From Larix sibirica (Eukaryota; Streptophyta; Pinopsida; Pinales; Pinaceae), in NCBI GenBank assembly GCA_004151065.3, contig NWUY0300037160.1, positions 25,451 through 44,684 on the forward strand: 19,234 nucleotides of DNA. Reading direction: 5' to 3'. The notes under the pieces were generated by a model. The model saw only the letters and a list, made by a program, of their open reading frames with translations, was not told where the DNA came from and made no database searches. How positions within the stretch are numbered: the first letter of the stretch is position 1; each line of letters opens with the position of its first letter. Made by a program: the position numbers and the translations under genes. Positions 18,507 through 19,234 of this stretch are shown one piece after another.

Positions 18507-19011
18507 TCATAAATTTGGTAAAATCCACCCCATGCTCCATCCCAATAGAAGACCAGCACTAGCAAGGCTTAAACCGAGAGTAACAGCAAGTCCCCAGGTA
18601 ACAATCATCGCTGAATCTGATTTTTTTCTCTTTCTGTATTGTCTATCCTGGTAAGCCATCGAGAGACGCGGGTCCTGCTTTACCGTTTTCTTCTTTCTTA
18701 AGATTTCACAAGAATCAGGATTTAGATAATCCTTATCTTCTGACTGCAGAACTTTAAGTTGCAATCTGAGCTTTCTATTCTCTGTCTCCAGCAATCTCAG
18801 CCATTGTTGATAAGCAAACAGATGTGAAGCCTCCCTTAGAAACAATGATAAAAGTTTTTCTTTCTCTGAAATTGCTATGGCAGCTGTTTTCTCAGCTTGT
18901 CTAGCCCGTGTCTGTGAATGTCGAAGAGCATCCAATAAGTCTGACTTCTTGGTATAATCAGCTTCCAGATATTCTGTTTCTCTATCGGAGCTGGTTATCC
19001 TGCCACTGTAT
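18507..19011 (-). CDS. Terminal exon of a tail-anchored coiled-coil protein, conserved plant protein of unknown function
   Basis: The - strand frame stays open for about 167 codons to the TGA at 18507-18509. No ATG starts it, and an in-frame stop sits at 19050-19052, so the coding part probably begins after the TTACTGTTTGGCAG acceptor ending at 19012. AG dinucleotides ending at 19006 and 19000 are alternative acceptors. The peptide shows YTKKSDLLDALRHSQTRARQ and a heptad-like helix rich in Ala, Glu and Lys, then LFAYQQWLRLLETENRKLRL, a basic linker (QYRKRKKSD), and one hydrophobic span (MIVTWGLAVTLGLSLASAGL) ending GWSMGWILPNL. One membrane segment followed by a tail of about nine residues fits a tail-anchored protein with its coiled coil in the cytosol. 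From memory, angiosperms have uncharacterised proteins with the same LDALRHSQTRAR block and a GWxxGWxxP-type end; I cannot name a gene. Function is unknown. Upstream exons lie outside the window. Confidence 0.85.
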
Positions 19012-19234
19012 CTGCCAAACAGTAATGACAAGCTTGATCCAGTAAGATATTATGAATTAACAATACCAATACTCAGACTAATTAGCAAAAAGCCTTTGTC
19101 AATGACAACTTCATGTTATGGGCATCACTATCTTTAATGCAGGGTTCTCATTCATTGCATGTTTATTAGCATAGATCCATCTTAAACCTGGATCTATTAA
19201 AAGCACAAAGAGGGATCCAATTTCTTGAAGTGTA
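19012..19234 (-). other. Probable intron upstream of the terminal exon (partial)
   Basis: The acceptor-side sequence ends TTGTCATTACTGTTTGGCAG, with possible branch-point strings in the preceding 40 bases. No exon is recognisable up to the window edge. The distal part holds a copy of the dispersed repeat, so a transposon fragment lies within or near the intron. Confidence 0.55.
19166..19234 (-). repeat. Dispersed repeat family, copy 3 (antisense)
   Basis: Its reverse complement contains TTGGATCCCTCTTTGTGCTT and then TTAAGATGGATCTATGCTA, matching 349-417 almost block by block. The window edge cuts it. Confidence 0.7.

Noticed and set aside
18311-18565. An 84-codon - strand open frame overlapping the end of the right-end exon
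   Set aside because: It overlaps the well-supported exon in another frame and runs into the duplicated 3' flank. No motif.
1-19234. tRNA, rRNA, CRISPR or defence-type gene clusters
   Set aside because: No cloverleaf, rRNA-like stretch, regularly spaced repeat array or bacterial-type gene order was seen, and the content is plant nuclear.

Overview
The window looks like intergenic and intronic DNA from a large, repeat-rich seed-plant nuclear genome, most likely a gymnosperm such as a conifer. Three things suggest this: the sequence is strongly AT-rich and mostly CpG-poor; it holds decayed Ty3/Gypsy-type retroelement pieces; and it has one intact plant-style exon surrounded by long non-coding DNA. 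The species cannot be fixed from sequence alone. Ns at 183, 6827 and 15412-15413 show a draft assembly.

Layout. Positions 1-207 are a Ty3/Gypsy RNase H fragment with an in-frame 117-bp duplication, cut by the window edge. From 208 to about 10,900 is mostly anonymous AT-rich DNA. It carries copies of a dispersed repeat, seven local tandem duplications (32 to 129 bp units), an (AG)n microsatellite and inverted repeats, and no convincing gene. Positions 10,921-11,400 form a CpG-rich block with a 14-bp tandem motif and a perfect hairpin. A promoter-like patch with four TGACTCA boxes follows at 12,115-12,160. Positions 12,229-13,935 are a + strand gag pseudogene of a Ty3/Gypsy-like element, with several stops and frameshifts. 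The block from 10.9 to 13.9 kb may be the 5' part of one old element, but no LTR pair was demonstrated.

On the - strand, two splice-compatible, phase-matched candidate exons lie at 14,411-14,513 and 14,048-14,088; no family was recognised. Positions 15,155-17,330 hold another run of short tandem duplications, and a 61-bp second copy of part of the gag remnant begins right at an N gap.

The only confident host gene is on the - strand at the right end. A terminal exon (18,507 to about 19,011) encodes a coiled-coil protein with a C-terminal membrane anchor, apparently a conserved plant protein of unknown function. Its 3' flank (17,715-18,479) is a tandem duplication. Upstream exons lie beyond the window.

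No operon, CRISPR array, RNA gene or novel multi-gene system is visible. The most notable signals are the density of short tandem duplications, the coincidence of all N positions with duplicated segments, the CpG-rich block, and the unidentified split exon pair.
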